From DASXTS01 sp036505275 (lineage in GTDB: Bacteria > Actinomycetota > Actinomycetes > Mycobacteriales > Pseudonocardiaceae), in assembly GCA_036505275.1 (NCBI GenBank), contig DASXTS010000018.1, forward strand, positions 1-19,561: a stretch of DNA of 19,561 nt, given 5' to 3'. This document shows positions 13,153 to 19,518 of the stretch, in pieces; the stretch's first letter is position 1, and each line of letters begins with the position of its first letter. Both the position numbers and the translations under genes were made by a program. Under the pieces are notes generated by a model. It worked only from the letters and a program-made list of their open reading frames with translations. It made no database searches and was not told the origin of the DNA.

Positions 13153-14664
13153 GTGAAGTTCGTCGCCGTCACCTCGTGTCCCACCGGCATTGCCCACACC
13201 TACATGGCGGCCGAGGCCCTCGAGCAGGCCGCGAAGGCTGCCGGGCATGAGGTGGCCGTCGAGACCCAGGGATCCGCGGGTGCGCAACGGCTGACGCCGC
13301 AGCAGATCGCGGAGGCCGACGCGGTGATCTTCGCGGCCGACGTCGAGGTGCGGGACCGGGACCGCTTCGCCGGCAAGCCGCTGGTGGTCGGTGGGGTCAA
13401 GCGAGCCATCTCGAGCGCGCCGGCGATGCTGGCCGAGGCCGAAGAGGCGGCCGCCCGGCAGCCGGCGGCCGCTGGCGGGGGCCCTCCCCCTACGGCGGCG
13501 GTGCCGGTCGCCACCGGACCGCCCGGCGGCCCGCACTTCGGCATCAGGCTGCGCGGATGGCTGATGACCGGCGTGTCGTACATGATCCCGTTCGTCGCCG
13601 CCGGCGGGATCCTCATCGCGCTCTCCTTCGTCCTCGGGGGCGCGGAGATCGCGAACAAGGTCAACGGCGGCACGTTCCAGGGCGTCAAGTACCCGGGCGT
13701 CACCGACCTGTCTCAGCTCTGGGAGCAGACCGGCTTCGCCGGCGTCCTGTTCAAGATCGGTGCCGTCACGTTCTCGATGCTGGTGCCGATCCTCGCCGGC
13801 TTCATCGCCTATGCCATGGCCGACCGCCTTGGCCTGGTACCGGGCATCGTCGGCGGGCTGATCGCCAACGCGATCGGCGCCGGCTTCCTCGGCGGCCTGG
13901 TCGCCGGCCTACTCGCCGGCGCCGTGGCCATGTGGCTCGGCCGCATCCAGGTGCCGCGGGCGGTCCGCGGAGTCATGCCGGTGGTGGTGATCCCGCTGGT
14001 CTCGGCGTTCGTCGTCGGATTCCTCATGCTCGTGGTCGTCGGGGAGCCGATCGCTGCCGCCACCAGGGGAATGAACAGCTGGATGAACGGCCTCAGCGGC
14101 ACCAACGCCGTCCTGCTCGGCGTGTTGATCGGCCTGATGATGTGCTTCGACCTCGGCGGCCCGGTGAACAAGGTGGCCTACACGTTCGGTGTGGCGGCGC
14201 TCGCGGGTGCCGCCGGCGGACAGTCGACGATCATGGCCGCGGTCATGGCCGCCGGCATGATGCCGCCGATCGCGCTGGCCCTGGCCACGGTGCTCCGCAG
14301 GGCCCTGTGGACCGAGGCGGAGCGGGAGGCCGGCGAGGCTGCGTGGCTGCTGGGGGCCTCGTTCATCAGCGAGGGCGCGATCCCGTTCGCGGCGGCCGAC
14401 CCGGTGCGGGTGATCCCGTCGATGATGATCGGCGGCGCGGTGACCGGCGGGCTGTCGATGGCGTTCGGGGCCAGCTCGCCGGCGCCGCACGGCGGGATCT
14501 GGGTGGTCGGCCTCATCGGCAAACCGCTGCTCTGGGTGCTGGCCATCCTGATCGGCTCGGTGGTCAGCGCGGTCTGCGTGCTGGTCGCCAAGTCCATCGG
14601 CCGGCCGACGGCCGTCGAAGCGGTGTCGGCGCCGGCACCCGGCCTCGCCGCGGCCCGCGCGTAA
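13153..14664 (+). CDS. fruA: PTS fructose EIIBC, phosphotransfer domain plus permease
   Basis: This 503-residue protein imports fructose and releases it as fructose-1-phosphate. The GTG start follows GGGAGGTGAGC. EIIB (residues ~1-100) begins VKFVAVTSCPTGIAHTYMAA with phospho-cysteine C9. After a proline/alanine/glycine-rich linker (~100-128) comes the EIIC permease with about nine or ten membrane helices, including SYMIPFVAAGGILIALSFVL, MLVPILAGFIAYAMADRLG, GVLIGLMMCFDLGGPVNKVA and the conserved SEGAIPFAAADPVRVIPSMM. Together with the upstream EIIA it makes a complete fructose permease. A hairpin at 14677-14709 separates it from ptsH. Sugar preference (fructose versus mannose-like) is inferred from fruK next door. 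Confidence 0.95.
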   Translation: MKFVAVTSCPTGIAHTYMAAEALEQAAKAAGHEVAVETQGSAGAQRLTPQQIAEADAVIFAADVEVRDRDRFAGKPLVVGGVKRAISSAPAMLAEAEEAAARQPAAAGGGPPPTAAVPVATGPPGGPHFGIRLRGWLMTGVSYMIPFVAAGGILIALSFVLGGAEIANKVNGGTFQGVKYPGVTDLSQLWEQTGFAGVLFKIGAVTFSMLVPILAGFIAYAMADRLGLVPGIVGGLIANAIGAGFLGGLVAGLLAGAVAMWLGRIQVPRAVRGVMPVVVIPLVSAFVVGFLMLVVVGEPIAAATRGMNSWMNGLSGTNAVLLGVLIGLMMCFDLGGPVNKVAYTFGVAALAGAAGGQSTIMAAVMAAGMMPPIALALATVLRRALWTEAEREAGEAAWLLGASFISEGAIPFAAADPVRVIPSMMIGGAVTGGLSMAFGASSPAPHGGIWVVGLIGKPLLWVLAILIGSVVSAVCVLVAKSIGRPTAVEAVSAPAPGLAAARA

Positions 14665-14676
14665 CAACCACGTCAA

Positions 14677-14709
14677 GCCCGGGCCGGCGGAAAGCCCGAC
14701 GGCCCGGGC
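14677..14709. terminator. Intercistronic GC hairpin between EIIBC and ptsH
   Basis: GCCCGGGCC (14677-14685) and GGCCCGGGC (14701-14709) form a perfect 9-bp stem with a 15-base loop and no U tract. In the 74-base gap this may be a weak terminator or an RNA-processing/stabilising element that sets the HPr level apart from the transporter. Confidence 0.5.
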
Positions 14710-14738
14710 GCGTCCTTCGGAGAGAACAGGTAGGTCCC

Positions 14739-15011
14739 ATGCCAGAACGCACGGTCACCGTCGCGTCGTCGGTCGGCCTGCACGCCCGTCCGGCCACGAT
14801 ATTCGTCCAGGCGGCGGCGAAGCAGCCGGTCAAGGTCACCATCGCAAAGCCAGGCAGGCCCCCGGTCGACGCCCGCAGCGTGCTGTCCGTGCTCGGCCTC
14901 GACGTCCGCGGCGGCCAGCAGGTCATTCTCGCCGCAGAAGGGGACGGTGCCGACGCGGCGCTGGACAACCTGAGCGCGCTGCTGTCCCGGGACCTGGACA
15001 AGGAGCACTAG
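14739..15011 (+). CDS. ptsH: PTS phosphocarrier protein HPr
   Basis: HPr shuttles phosphate from enzyme I to EIIA. It has 90 residues, with the active-site H15 in SSVGLHARPATIF and the regulatory-serine region DARSVLSVLGLDVRGGQ (S47 corresponds to Ser46 of other HPr proteins). ATG at 14739 gives the canonical start; the frame is open further upstream inside fruA, but only as an overlap. ACAGGTAGG just ahead is an acceptable ribosome site. A strong hairpin follows the stop, so ptsH may end the PTS transcript. Confidence 0.96.
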   Translation: MPERTVTVASSVGLHARPATIFVQAAAKQPVKVTIAKPGRPPVDARSVLSVLGLDVRGGQQVILAAEGDGADAALDNLSALLSRDLDKEH

Positions 15012-15024
15012 CCGCAGGCCGGCG

Positions 15025-15053
15025 ACGCCGCCGGGCATTCTCCGGCGGCGTCC
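15025..15053. terminator. Strong hairpin terminator after ptsH
   Basis: GACGCCGCCGG (15025-15035) and CCGGCGGCGTC (15043-15053) form a perfect 11-bp stem with a 7-base loop, 14 bases after the ptsH stop. There is no long U run, as is common for actinobacterial terminators. It suggests that eno has its own promoter in 15054-15125 or is expressed by read-through. Confidence 0.7.
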
Positions 15054-15125
15054 ACTTCGCACGACCAGATATGCGTCCGTGCCCGACCCCGGGCCGGACC
15101 AGCCGCACTGTCGCAGGGGGCCCAC

Positions 15126-16412
15126 ATGGCCAGCATCGAACAGGTCGCAGCGCGCGAGATCCTCGACTCCCGCGGGAACCCGACTGTCGAGGTCGAGGTG
15201 TTGCTCGACGACGGGACCGTGGCCAGGGCGGCCGTCCCGTCCGGGGCGTCCACCGGCGAGCACGAAGCGGTCGAGCTACGCGACGGCGACAAGAGCCGCT
15301 ACGGCGGCAAGGGCGTGCACAACGCCGTCACGGCGGTGCTGGAACAGATCGGACCGGAGCTCGTCGGGATGAACCCGGTGGACCAGCGGCTGGTCGACCA
15401 GCAGATGATCGACCTCGACGGCACGCCCGACAAGTCGCGGCTCGGGGCGAACGCGATCCTCGGGGTATCGCTCGCGGTGGCCAAGGCGGCCGCGGAGGCG
15501 TCCGGGCTGGAGCTGTTCCGCTACGTCGGCGGCCCGAACGCACACCTGCTGCCGGTGCCGATGATGAACATCATCAACGGCGGCGCGCACGCCGACAGCT
15601 CGGTCGACGTACAGGAGTTCATGATCGCACCGGTCGGCGCGGACTCGTTCAGCGAGGCGCTGCGTTGGGGCGCGGAGGTCTACCAGGCGCTGAAGTCGGT
15701 GCTGAAGAGCAAGGGCCTGGCGACCGGGCTCGGGGACGAGGGCGGCTTCGCGCCCGACCTGCCCGGCACCCGGGCCGCGCTCGACCTGATCGGGACCGCG
15801 GTCGGCACGGCCGGCCTGACGGTCGGCCGTGACATCGTGTTCGCCCTCGACGTCGCCGCCACCGAGTTCTACCGGGACGGCAAGTACGCGTTCGAAGGCG
15901 GCTCCCGCGGGGTGTCCGAGATGCAGCAGATCTATGCCGACGTGCTCGACTCGTACCCGCTGGTGTCGCTCGAGGACCCGCTCGCCGAGGACGACTGGGA
16001 CGGCTGGATCGAGCTGACCCGGGCGATCGGTGACGGGGTGCAGATCGTTGGCGACGACCTGTTCGTCACCAACCCGGAGCGGCTGACCGACGGCATCAAG
16101 CGGGGCGCGGCGAACGCCCTGCTGGTCAAGGTCAACCAGATCGGCACCCTCTCGGAGACCCTCGACGCGGTGACGCTGGCGCACTCGTCCGGATATCGCT
16201 GCATGATGAGCCACCGCTCCGGCGAGACCGAGGACACCACGATCGCCGACCTGGCCGTGGCAACCGGCTGCGGCCAGATCAAGACAGGTGCCCCGGCCCG
16301 GTCCGAGCGGGTGGCGAAGTACAACCAGTTGCTACGGATCGAGGAGACGCTCGGCGACGCCGCCCGGTACGCCGGCCGCGATGCCTTCCCACGGTTCACG
16401 GCGGCGAGCTGA
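15126..16412 (+). CDS. eno: Enolase (phosphopyruvate hydratase)
   Basis: Enolase converts 2-phosphoglycerate to PEP in the cytoplasm. It has 428 residues, full length. Marks include AREILDSRGNPTVEVEV, VPSGASTGEHEAVELRD, NIINGGAHADSSVDVQEFM, GLGDEGGFAPDL, metal ligands in ALDVAATEF, SLEDPLAEDDW and the signature LLVKVNQIGTLSETLDAV, then MMSHRSGETEDT with the active-site loop. The ATG follows CAGGGGG at good spacing. In most actinobacteria eno sits by a septum-formation gene; here it instead closes a block of PTS and phosphoglycerate mutase genes, so the enzymes that make PEP flank the system that consumes it. Confidence 0.97.
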   Translation: MASIEQVAAREILDSRGNPTVEVEVLLDDGTVARAAVPSGASTGEHEAVELRDGDKSRYGGKGVHNAVTAVLEQIGPELVGMNPVDQRLVDQQMIDLDGTPDKSRLGANAILGVSLAVAKAAAEASGLELFRYVGGPNAHLLPVPMMNIINGGAHADSSVDVQEFMIAPVGADSFSEALRWGAEVYQALKSVLKSKGLATGLGDEGGFAPDLPGTRAALDLIGTAVGTAGLTVGRDIVFALDVAATEFYRDGKYAFEGGSRGVSEMQQIYADVLDSYPLVSLEDPLAEDDWDGWIELTRAIGDGVQIVGDDLFVTNPERLTDGIKRGAANALLVKVNQIGTLSETLDAVTLAHSSGYRCMMSHRSGETEDTTIADLAVATGCGQIKTGAPARSERVAKYNQLLRIEETLGDAARYAGRDAFPRFTAAS

Positions 16413-16431
16413 CCTGCCGCGGTTGGACCGC

Positions 16432-16452
16432 TGACGGGGCCCGCCGCCGTCA
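16432..16452. terminator. Short hairpin after eno
   Basis: TGACGG (16432-16437) and CCGTCA (16447-16452) can form a 6-bp stem with a 9-base GC-rich loop, 20 bases past the eno stop. No U tract follows. It is a plausible but modest terminator. The rest of 16453-16588 shows no gene or clear motif. Confidence 0.4.
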
Positions 16453-16588
16453 CAACTGGCGCCACCGGTGAACGGTAGCGAACCTCCCGCTGCGAAACCC
16501 GACTCTGCAATCCTCGGGCTACCCGCTGCTCGGCACGCCCCGGCCGGCCGATGCCGGGTGACCGAGTCGCGCTTCGAAGGAGTGCCTC

Positions 16589-16708
16589 GTGGCTGCGAAT
16601 TCGCAAGCAGGTCAGCATGCGCAGGCTCGGGGCAGCTTGCCCGCATCCAGCGTGAGGCGCAGCAGATCAATCGACGACGCGCTCGCGGCGGCGGGCAGGG
16701 AGGCATGA
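16589..16708 (+). CDS. Possible 39-residue ORF ahead of the glgC remnant
   Basis: GTG at 16589 follows GAAGGAG at a 6-base spacing, a strong ribosome site, and the frame runs 40 codons to TGA at 16706-16708, one base before the ATG of the glgC remnant. The product is hydrophilic, begins VAANSQAGQHAQARGSLPAS and ends in a likely helix (RSIDDALAAAGREA). I do not recognise it. It may be a true leader peptide coupled to the next ORF, or the leftover ends of a larger gene that lost its middle like its neighbour. Confidence 0.35.
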   Translation: MAANSQAGQHAQARGSLPASSVRRSRSIDDALAAAGREA

Positions 16709-16709
16709 C

Positions 16710-16850
16710 ATGGCCCAGCTGAAGACCCTGGGAATCGTGCTGGCCGGCGGCGAGGGCAAGCGCCTGTGGCCGCTCACCCGGGCACGCGGCCTCGTCGTCT
16801 CCCCAGGCGGGGTCACCGTCGTGGGAAAGGGCCAGGAGGTGACCAAGTGA
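16710..16850 (+). pseudogene. glgC: In-frame internal deletion remnant of ADP-glucose pyrophosphorylase
   Basis: The 46-residue product begins MAQLKTLGIVLAGGEGKRLW then PLT, the N-terminal nucleotide-binding loop of GlgC (glucose-1-phosphate adenylyltransferase). It ends RARGLVVSPGGVTVVGKGQE VTK, which matches the extreme C-terminus of actinobacterial GlgC. Family members have about 400-430 residues, so some 360-380 codons between PLT and RARG are gone, with the reading frame kept. No catalytic or allosteric residues beyond the GGEGKR loop remain, so it cannot make ADP-glucose. It still has a strong ribosome site (AGGGAGG, 16697-16703) and its 3' end holds the ribosome site of glgA, whose GTG overlaps its stop. 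It could survive as a translated leader that couples glgA. Identification rests on recalled family ends. Confidence 0.75.
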
Positions 16851-18007
16851 CGAGTAGGGAACGGCCTCGGCTGCGGGTTGCGCTGCTGACCCGGGAGTAC
16901 CCGCCGGAGGTGTACGGCGGCGCCGGAGTGCACGTGGAGTACCTTGCCCGCGAACTCTCCGCGCACGTCGCCCTCACCGTGCACTGCCAGGGCGCCGACC
17001 GGCCGACCGCCGTCGCGCACCGGCCCTGGGAGCACCTCGCCGGCATGAACCCCGCCTTGCAGACGATCTCCACCGGGGTGTCCATGGCCGGCGCGCTCGG
17101 CTCGGTCGACGTCGTGCACTCGCACACCTGGTACGCGAACATGGCCGGGCATATCGCCTCGCTGCTCTACCGGGTGCCGCACGTGGTCACGATGCACTCG
17201 CTGGAACCGTTGCGGCCGTGGAAGGCCGAGCAGCTCGGCGGCGGGTATCGGCTGTCCAGCTGGTGCGAGCGCGACGCCGTGGAATCCGCGGCCGCGGTGG
17301 TGGCCGTCTCGGAGGGCATGCGGGTCGATCTGCTGGACGCCTATCCCGCGGTCGACCCGGGCCGGGTGCGGGTGATCCACAACGGGATCGACGCAAACGA
17401 GTACGCCCCGGACCCGAAAACGGACGTCCTGGAGCGGTACGGCGTGGACCCGGACCGCGCGTCGATCGTTTTCGTCGGGCGGATCACCCGGCAGAAGGGC
17501 GTCCCGGTGCTGCTCAAGGCCGTCGGCGACGTGGACGTGGACGCGCAGCTGGTGCTGTGCGCCGGCCAACCGGACACGCCCGAGCTGGGCGCGGAGGTTG
17601 CCCGCATGGTCGAGGACCTGCGCCGGGACCGGCACGGGGTGTTCTGGCTGCAGGGCATGCTCGACCGGCGCGAGGTGATCCAGCTGCTCAGCCACGCCAC
17701 CGCGTTCGTCTGCCCGTCGCTGTACGAGCCGCTCGGCATCGTCAACCTCGAAGCCATGGCGTGTGGCACCGCCGTGGTGGCATCGCGGATCGGCGGCATT
17801 CCGGAGGTGGTGGCCGACGGCGAGACCGGGCTGCTGGTCGAGCCGGACAACCCGTACTCGCTGGCCAAGGCGCTCAACGAGCTGGTCGGCGACCGGACTC
17901 GGGCCGAGGTGATGGGCCGGGCCGGACGCGAACGGGCCATCGCGCACTTCGACTGGACGACAATCGCCGCCCAGACCGCAGCGCTCTACGCCGAGGTCGC
18001 CCACTGA
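16847..18007 (+). CDS. glgA: GT4-family glycogen / maltose-1-phosphate synthase
   Basis: This 386-residue GT-B glycosyltransferase has the short actinobacterial form, known in mycobacteria as GlgA/GlgM, which transfers glucose from ADP-glucose to glycogen or to glucose-1-phosphate (forming maltose-1-phosphate). The N-terminal acceptor loop is LLTREYPPEVYGGAGVHVEY (~13-32); VDVVHSHTWYANMAGH, VRVIHNGIDANEYAP and FVGRITRQKGVPVLLKA follow, and the EX7E motif is EPLGIVNLE (E294 to E302). GTG at 16847 has AGGAGGT six bases upstream and overlaps the stop of the glgC remnant. Its substrate supplier next door is destroyed, so it depends on another ADP-glucose source. It converges on the LacI gene, with a repeat-rich terminator between them. 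Function as GlgM versus GlgA cannot be settled from sequence. Confidence 0.9.
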   Translation: MTSRERPRLRVALLTREYPPEVYGGAGVHVEYLARELSAHVALTVHCQGADRPTAVAHRPWEHLAGMNPALQTISTGVSMAGALGSVDVVHSHTWYANMAGHIASLLYRVPHVVTMHSLEPLRPWKAEQLGGGYRLSSWCERDAVESAAAVVAVSEGMRVDLLDAYPAVDPGRVRVIHNGIDANEYAPDPKTDVLERYGVDPDRASIVFVGRITRQKGVPVLLKAVGDVDVDAQLVLCAGQPDTPELGAEVARMVEDLRRDRHGVFWLQGMLDRREVIQLLSHATAFVCPSLYEPLGIVNLEAMACGTAVVASRIGGIPEVVADGETGLLVEPDNPYSLAKALNELVGDRTRAEVMGRAGRERAIAHFDWTTIAAQTAALYAEVAH

Positions 18008-18055
18008 CGGCCCACTGACGGGCCCACCGACGGCCCACCGACGGCCAACCGATGG
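18004..18055 (+). repeat. Degenerate ~12-bp tandem repeats after glgA
   Basis: The stretch repeats CTGACGGCCCA / CTGACGGGCCCA / CCGACGGCCCA / CCGACGGCCAA / CCGATGGGCCC, about five imperfect units spanning the glgA stop and the convergent gap. It overlaps the terminator-like hairpin at 18019-18060. Confidence 0.6.
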
Positions 18056-18060
18056 GCCCG
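18019..18060. terminator. Candidate bidirectional terminator between convergent genes
   Basis: CGGGCCCA (18019-18026) and TGGGCCCG (18053-18060) are perfect 8-bp inverted arms with a 26-base repeat-containing loop. It sits in the 55-base gap between the ends of glgA (plus) and the LacI-family gene (minus), where a shared terminator is expected. Confidence 0.5.
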
Positions 18061-18062
18061 CC

Positions 18063-19070
18063 TCAGCCCGGCGGCGGGCCGGTCGACCCGCGGACGACCA
18101 GGCGGGTGCGCAGCGTGATCTCGCGGGGCCCGGTGCTGGCCTTTCCCTCGAGCTGATCGAGGAGCAACGTGGTCGCCATCGTGGCCTGTATCTCGACCGG
18201 CTGCGCAATGGTCGTGAGGTCCCCGCACGGTGCCATCTCGTGGTCGTCGAAGCCGATCACCGACATCTGCGCCGGCACCCGGATCCCGGCTCGGCGCAGC
18301 GTCTGCAACGCCCCCAGGGCCATCTCGTCGGACATCGCGAAGAGGGCGGTGGGCAACTTGGGCTGGGTCAGCAGACGCTCCGCCGCCAGGATCCCACCGG
18401 TCACGTTGGACGTCCCGGCGACGATCCACTCTGGTCGCTGCTCGAGCCCCGCCCGGGTGAGCGCCTCGTCGAAGCCGGCGCGGCGGGCTGCGGTCGTCTC
18501 CACCCCGACCGCGCTGTGCGGCTCGAGCGCGATAAGCCCGATATCACGGTGGCCGAGTCCGACGAGATGCTGGACGGCCATCGCCGCGCTGGCTCGGTCG
18601 TCGATCCCCACCCGCGGCCACCCGGGAAGGTGGCCGCCGACCACACAGATCGGAACGTCCAGCTTCCGAAGCGCTTCCTGCTCGGCGTCCGTGAAGGACG
18701 ACGAGACCACGAGAATGGCGTCGAACTGGTGCCGCGGGGCCACCTCGTCGAACAAGTGCCTTCGGGCCTCCGCGTCACCGATGCTGTGCAGCACGAGGCT
18801 GCGGTTCGAGCGGCGCACAACCCGCTCCGCCGCCGCGATCGCGGAGGCGTGAAACCAATGTGCGGGATACTGGGCGAGCACACCGACGTACTGGACCGGG
18901 TGTGGGCGAACGTAGGCCAGGTCGGTCGCCGCCTGCAGGACGCGCTCACGCGTCTCTGGCGACACGTTGGAAATGCCCCGCAGCGAGCGGGACACGGTTG
19001 CCGGAGACACCCCGGCGCGACGGGCGACGTCCCGCATGCTGACGCTGGCTGGCTGAGGAGCCGGCGCCAT
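18063..19070 (-). CDS. LacI-family transcriptional repressor lacking its hinge segment
   Basis: This is a DNA-binding regulator of 335 residues. The HTH is SMRDVARRAGVSPATVSRSL (residues ~11-30), followed by NVSPETRERVLQAATDLAYV. The sugar-binding domain runs from QYVGVLAQ to the C-terminus, with SAAMAVQHLVGLGHRDIGLI and ALFAMSDEMALGALQTLRRA as family landmarks. ATG at 19070 is chosen because AGGAGGTG is 5-7 bases upstream and it puts the HTH at the N-terminus; the open frame further upstream to 19217 has no family resemblance. Between LAYV and RPHPVQYVGV, homologues carry about 11 more residues (the SPAASRLATG-type hinge helix that inserts into the minor groove); these are absent. Operator binding may be impaired. 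The target is unknown; palindromes upstream suggest autoregulation and control of the divergent gene. Confidence 0.88.
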   Translation of the reverse strand: MAPAPQPASVSMRDVARRAGVSPATVSRSLRGISNVSPETRERVLQAATDLAYVRPHPVQYVGVLAQYPAHWFHASAIAAAERVVRRSNRSLVLHSIGDAEARRHLFDEVAPRHQFDAILVVSSSFTDAEQEALRKLDVPICVVGGHLPGWPRVGIDDRASAAMAVQHLVGLGHRDIGLIALEPHSAVGVETTAARRAGFDEALTRAGLEQRPEWIVAGTSNVTGGILAAERLLTQPKLPTALFAMSDEMALGALQTLRRAGIRVPAQMSVIGFDDHEMAPCGDLTTIAQPVEIQATMATTLLLDQLEGKASTGPREITLRTRLVVRGSTGPPPG

Positions 19071-19094
19071 CACGGCACCTCCTGCTCCCAAGCT

Positions 19095-19112
19095 GATGAA
19101 ATCAGTTTCATC
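19095..19112. promoter_or_regulatory. Operator-like palindrome upstream of the LacI gene
   Basis: GATGAAATCAGTTTCATC is a perfect inverted repeat with 7-bp arms and a 4-base spacer, AT-rich in a GC-rich background. It lies 25 bases before the repressor ATG, where an autoregulatory operator would sit. TGAAA/TTTCA half-sites are common among LacI-family operators. Confidence 0.65.
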
Positions 19113-19239
19113 GACGTCGACCCCTAGTGCTGTGCCGGCTCCAGTGGCAGAGTGTGTTGCACGTAACATTCTCGAAACAACGCTGGCAAGACTCGTTTTA
19201 GCACGCCGAGCCGGCACCTGACAGGACCTTCGTGGGTGA

Positions 19240-19252
19240 TGAAAGCGTTGCA
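19240..19252. promoter_or_regulatory. Second operator-like site, TGAAAGCGTTGCA
   Basis: TGAAAGCGTTGCA pairs a TGAAA half-site with a TGCAA half-site on the other strand around GCG, the usual centre of LacI-family sites. It shares GATGAAA with the palindrome 143 bases away. It lies upstream of the plus-strand genes at the window end, so the repressor may control those too. Confidence 0.45.
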
Positions 19253-19348
19253 GAGGCTCCAGGGCCGGAGGCCCAGCTCCGAGAGGCCGACCTAGGCGTC
19301 CACTCGGTCCCCGGCTGGAGCCGGTTCACCGTCGAGGAGGGCCCTCCC

Positions 19349-19506
19349 ATGCCCCACGATTCAGACTCGTCGCGGGGATCCACGCGCGGGCCGTCGTGGT
19401 CGACCGCCGCTTCGTCGCCGAGGGCAGCGTCCCGGCCAACACCCCAGCGGATGCCATCGCCAGGTACGGCATCGATCCGGTGAAACCAGAGCCCACCCGC
19501 ATGTGA
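19349..19506 (+). pseudogene. Broken small ORF upstream of the last gene
   Basis: ATG at 19349 follows GAGGAGGG at good spacing and starts MPHDSDS, but this frame then turns into low-complexity sequence. In the neighbouring frame VAGIHARAVVVDRRFVAEGS, then VPANTPADAIARYGIDPVKP and EPTRM, runs to TGA at 19504-19506. Restoring one base near 19367 would give a single protein of about 52 residues. I do not recognise it. It ends 12 bases before the next start codon, consistent with a small first gene of an operon. It might equally be the 3' end of a deleted longer gene. The rest of the gap 19113-19348 contains an AT-richer promoter-like stretch around 19150-19200 and no gene. Confidence 0.4.
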
Positions 19507-19518
19507 GAGGGGTGTCCG

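Noticed and set aside
13557..14738. Long upstream extension of the ptsH frame through the EIIBC gene
   Set aside because: It is Arg/Gly/Pro-rich shadow sequence; the real HPr start is the ATG at 14739 with the canonical N-terminus.
15276..16214. Minus-strand open frame opposite enolase
   Set aside because: Antisense of a highly conserved gene with no recognisable domain.
19071..19217. N-terminal extension of the LacI-family protein
   Set aside because: The DNA carries the palindrome and a strong ribosome site for the ATG at 19070; the extension has no family similarity.
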